A stretch of DNA of 18,646 bases, taken from NCBI GenBank assembly GCA_001247695.2, contig LGRX02012635.1, positions 1-18,646 on the forward strand, in the 5' to 3' direction. The translations under genes and the position numbers were made by a program. The notes beneath the pieces are model-generated. The model was not told where the DNA came from, did no database searches, and worked only from the letters and a program-made list of their open reading frames with translations. This document shows positions 17,221 through 18,646 of this stretch, one piece after another. Numbering within the stretch: position 1 is the stretch's first letter; each line of letters opens with the position of its first letter. Origin of the DNA: Cymbomonas tetramitiformis (taxonomy: Eukaryota > Chlorophyta > Pyramimonadophyceae > Pyramimonadales > Pyramimonadaceae).

Positions 17221-17730
17221 GTTATGATAATGAGGTTTTCTTAATATGACTGAATAGCATTTGGAGAGTAGATAATGACACGTTATTTCAAAATTTGAAA
17301 TTTTAGGGTATAGCCCGAAATTCGGGGTTTCCGGGTGATTCTTCGCCCAGTTTCGGGCGGTGCTCAGGTGTCAATCGGCGGAAGTTATGATAATGAGGTT
17401 TTTTTATATGACTAAATAGCATTTGGAGAGTAGATAATGACTCGTTATTTCGAAATTTGAAATTTTAGGGTATAGCCCGAAATTTTGGGTTTCCAGGCGA
17501 TTTTTCGCCCCGTTTCGGGCGGTGCTCAGGTGTCAATCGGCGGAAGTTATGATAACGATGTTTTTTTTATATGACTAAATAGCATTTGGAGAGTAGATAA
17601 TGACACGTTATTTCAAAATTTGAAATTTTAGGGTATAGCCCTAATTTCGGGGTTTCCAGGCGATTTGTCACCGAGATTCGGGTGGTGCTCAAGTGCCATT
17701 TGTTGAAAGTGGTGATAATGACGATGTTTT
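17221..17730. repeat. 163-bp tandem satellite, three copies plus a fragment
   Basis: Units begin GTTATGATAATGAGG at 17221 and 17384 and GTTATGATAACGATG at 17546. A divergent fourth start is at 17709 (GTGGTGATAATGACG). Periods are 163, 162 and 163 bp. Each unit contains the palindrome AAAATTTGAAATTTT (or a one-base variant), the block TTTTAGGGTATAGCCC and a GC hairpin (CGCCC..GGGCG). The third copy has the most changes towards its end. No frame is open across units, so this is non-coding tandem DNA. Confidence 0.93.
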
Positions 17731-18113
17731 CAGCTTGGATACGTCAAAGTCATTCCAATCAAACTGAGTCTGAAGAAACTTTTGTTCATATCTTACATAC
17801 ACCCCGAGAATGGGAGGCTTTTATGCTAAAAGCGGTGGCACCCACCTTAAATCTAGGGGGTGTAGGTCTGCACGAGACTGTAACTGTGTGCGTAGCACAA
17901 AAATTCAACAAAAACCGACAAAAGGCAAGAAGGATGCCACCAGATAAGACGTTGGTGCTATGAAAATATACAGTCTTTATTTGAACGGGCAAAGCACCCA
18001 GGGTTAGGGGTTTTCTTGCGGGCGCGGTATTATTCATTGTAAAGGCCGGTACGATGGCAGTGCAGGTGCGAACTCTCAGTTCGTTTGCTGGCTGGCTTAT
18101 TAAGCACAACTAC
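17731..18113. other. no gene seen
   Basis: Frames on both strands are short and unremarkable. It is probably the 3' flank of the minus-strand gene at 18114-18533. Confidence 0.45.
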
Positions 18114-18533
18114 CTATTTGCTGACGGGCCTGTACAGGTCAAACGTTTTCACAATCACCTTGGCGCGCGGAACTTGTTCAGACACTTCCAGGTGCTGGGC
18201 GAGCTCCTTGTACCCGTTGCACTGTGCGATCGCCGACCGTTTCTTGTCCGGGTCCTCGCACTTCAAGTCTGTCCAGAGGCTTTCTCCTAACTTCTCAGCG
18301 TCAGCTTTCGCCGCCGGGGTGAGTTCGATCTGACCTGGCCACTGCGGACCTGCTCGTGGTGGAGAAGCGAACATCGCCGGTCGTGATGGAGGAGAGGCTC
18401 CCGGGACTTTGGAGCCCGTTGGCGTCGTTAAAGCAGGTGACCCTCCTCCTGCGCCGAGCGCCGGCGCTCCCGGGTAAAAGCCTCCTCCGCCCAGTTGGAA
18501 CATTTGGGCGAACGGGCCTGCTGCTGTTACTGC
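18114..18533 (-). CDS. 3' exon of an unknown Gly/Pro-rich protein
   Basis: The minus-strand frame runs from a likely acceptor (GGTAACAG, exon start 18533) through an ATG at 18503 to TAG at 18114-18116. From the ATG it encodes 129 residues. The first 60 or so are Gly/Pro/Ala/Ser-rich and probably disordered. The rest is charged and likely helical (AKADAEKLGESLWTDLKCED, then RSAIAQCNGYKELAQHL) and ends KTFDLYRPVSK. The frame is open without stops upstream to 18533, where an in-frame TAA would lie only four codons further, so either splicing or the ATG at 18503 sets the start. No family is recognised. It could be a host gene or the Gag-like part of another element. Earlier exons would lie beyond the window. 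Confidence 0.5.
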   Translation of the reverse strand, partial: AVTAAGPFAQMFQLGGGGFYPGAPALGAGGGSPALTTPTGSKVPGASPPSRPAMFASPPRAGPQWPGQIELTPAAKADAEKLGESLWTDLKCEDPDKKRSAIAQCNGYKELAQHLEVSEQVPRAKVIVKTFDLYRPVSK

Positions 18534-18646
18534 CTGTTACCGGTGACGTACCAACCGCCCCCCCCCACACCAGTTACAAGTTCCGTGTCTTTCAATCTGG
18601 ACCTCAAGCCAGAGTTCCCTCCTCCACAATAAACACAAACAACTTG

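Noticed and set aside
16243..17660. Similarity between the inverted-repeat arm (GGAACCCCGAAAT) and the satellite (GGAAACCCCGAATTTCG on the reverse strand)
   Set aside because: Only about 13 bases with an indel. Suggestive but not enough to claim a common origin.

Overview
This window looks like repeat-rich, gene-poor nuclear DNA of a eukaryote. The evidence is spliceosomal-type introns with GT..AG ends, consistent phases and a good branch-point-like CTAAT, plus an LTR retrotransposon, a eukaryotic-type DDE transposase gene, minisatellites, MITE-like elements and no bacterial operon structure. The species cannot be named from the sequence. An alga or another protist would fit, but that is a guess.

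Layout. 1-141 is a 23-bp minisatellite. 142-2400 is mostly non-coding, with a perfect G-quadruplex motif (495-509), a decayed exon-sized fragment resembling the PPWD1/CYP71 WD40-cyclophilin splicing factor (872-970, minus) and an ATGACA-rich stretch (2111-2180). 2403-2925 is a MITE-like element with 37-bp terminal inverted repeats. 2926-4300 holds a few short, coding-looking exons of unknown genes. 4300-8228 is largely empty apart from 26-bp and 25-bp tandem repeats.

The main structure lies between 8673 and 15637. A multi-exon minus-strand gene for a Mutator-like DDE transposase (family with a CxxC...HxC...GSSxxME core) has decayed: it has a frameshift and at least two nonsense codons. A 3582-bp LTR retrotransposon (8817-12398) has inserted into its C-terminal coding region. 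The retrotransposon has 252-bp LTRs that differ at only five positions and a 5-bp target duplication (CGCTC). Its only long ORF is Gag-like. No protease, integrase, reverse transcriptase or RNase H is present, so it must rely on a partner element for movement. Joining the transposase pieces on either side of it restores a continuous reading frame, which proves the nesting and gives the order of events.

15638-17200 is non-coding and holds an inverted-repeat element (16243-17040) and several hairpins. 17221-17730 is a 163-bp tandem satellite of three copies plus a fragment. 18114-18533 (minus) is the last exon of an unrecognised Gly/Pro-rich protein, probably truncated by the window edge.

I see no tRNA, rRNA, CRISPR array or bacterial defence system. 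The strongest points for follow-up are the nested transposons, the Gag-only element with its possible 5' intron and +1 overlapping frame, and the satellite and inverted-repeat blocks near 16-17.7 kb.
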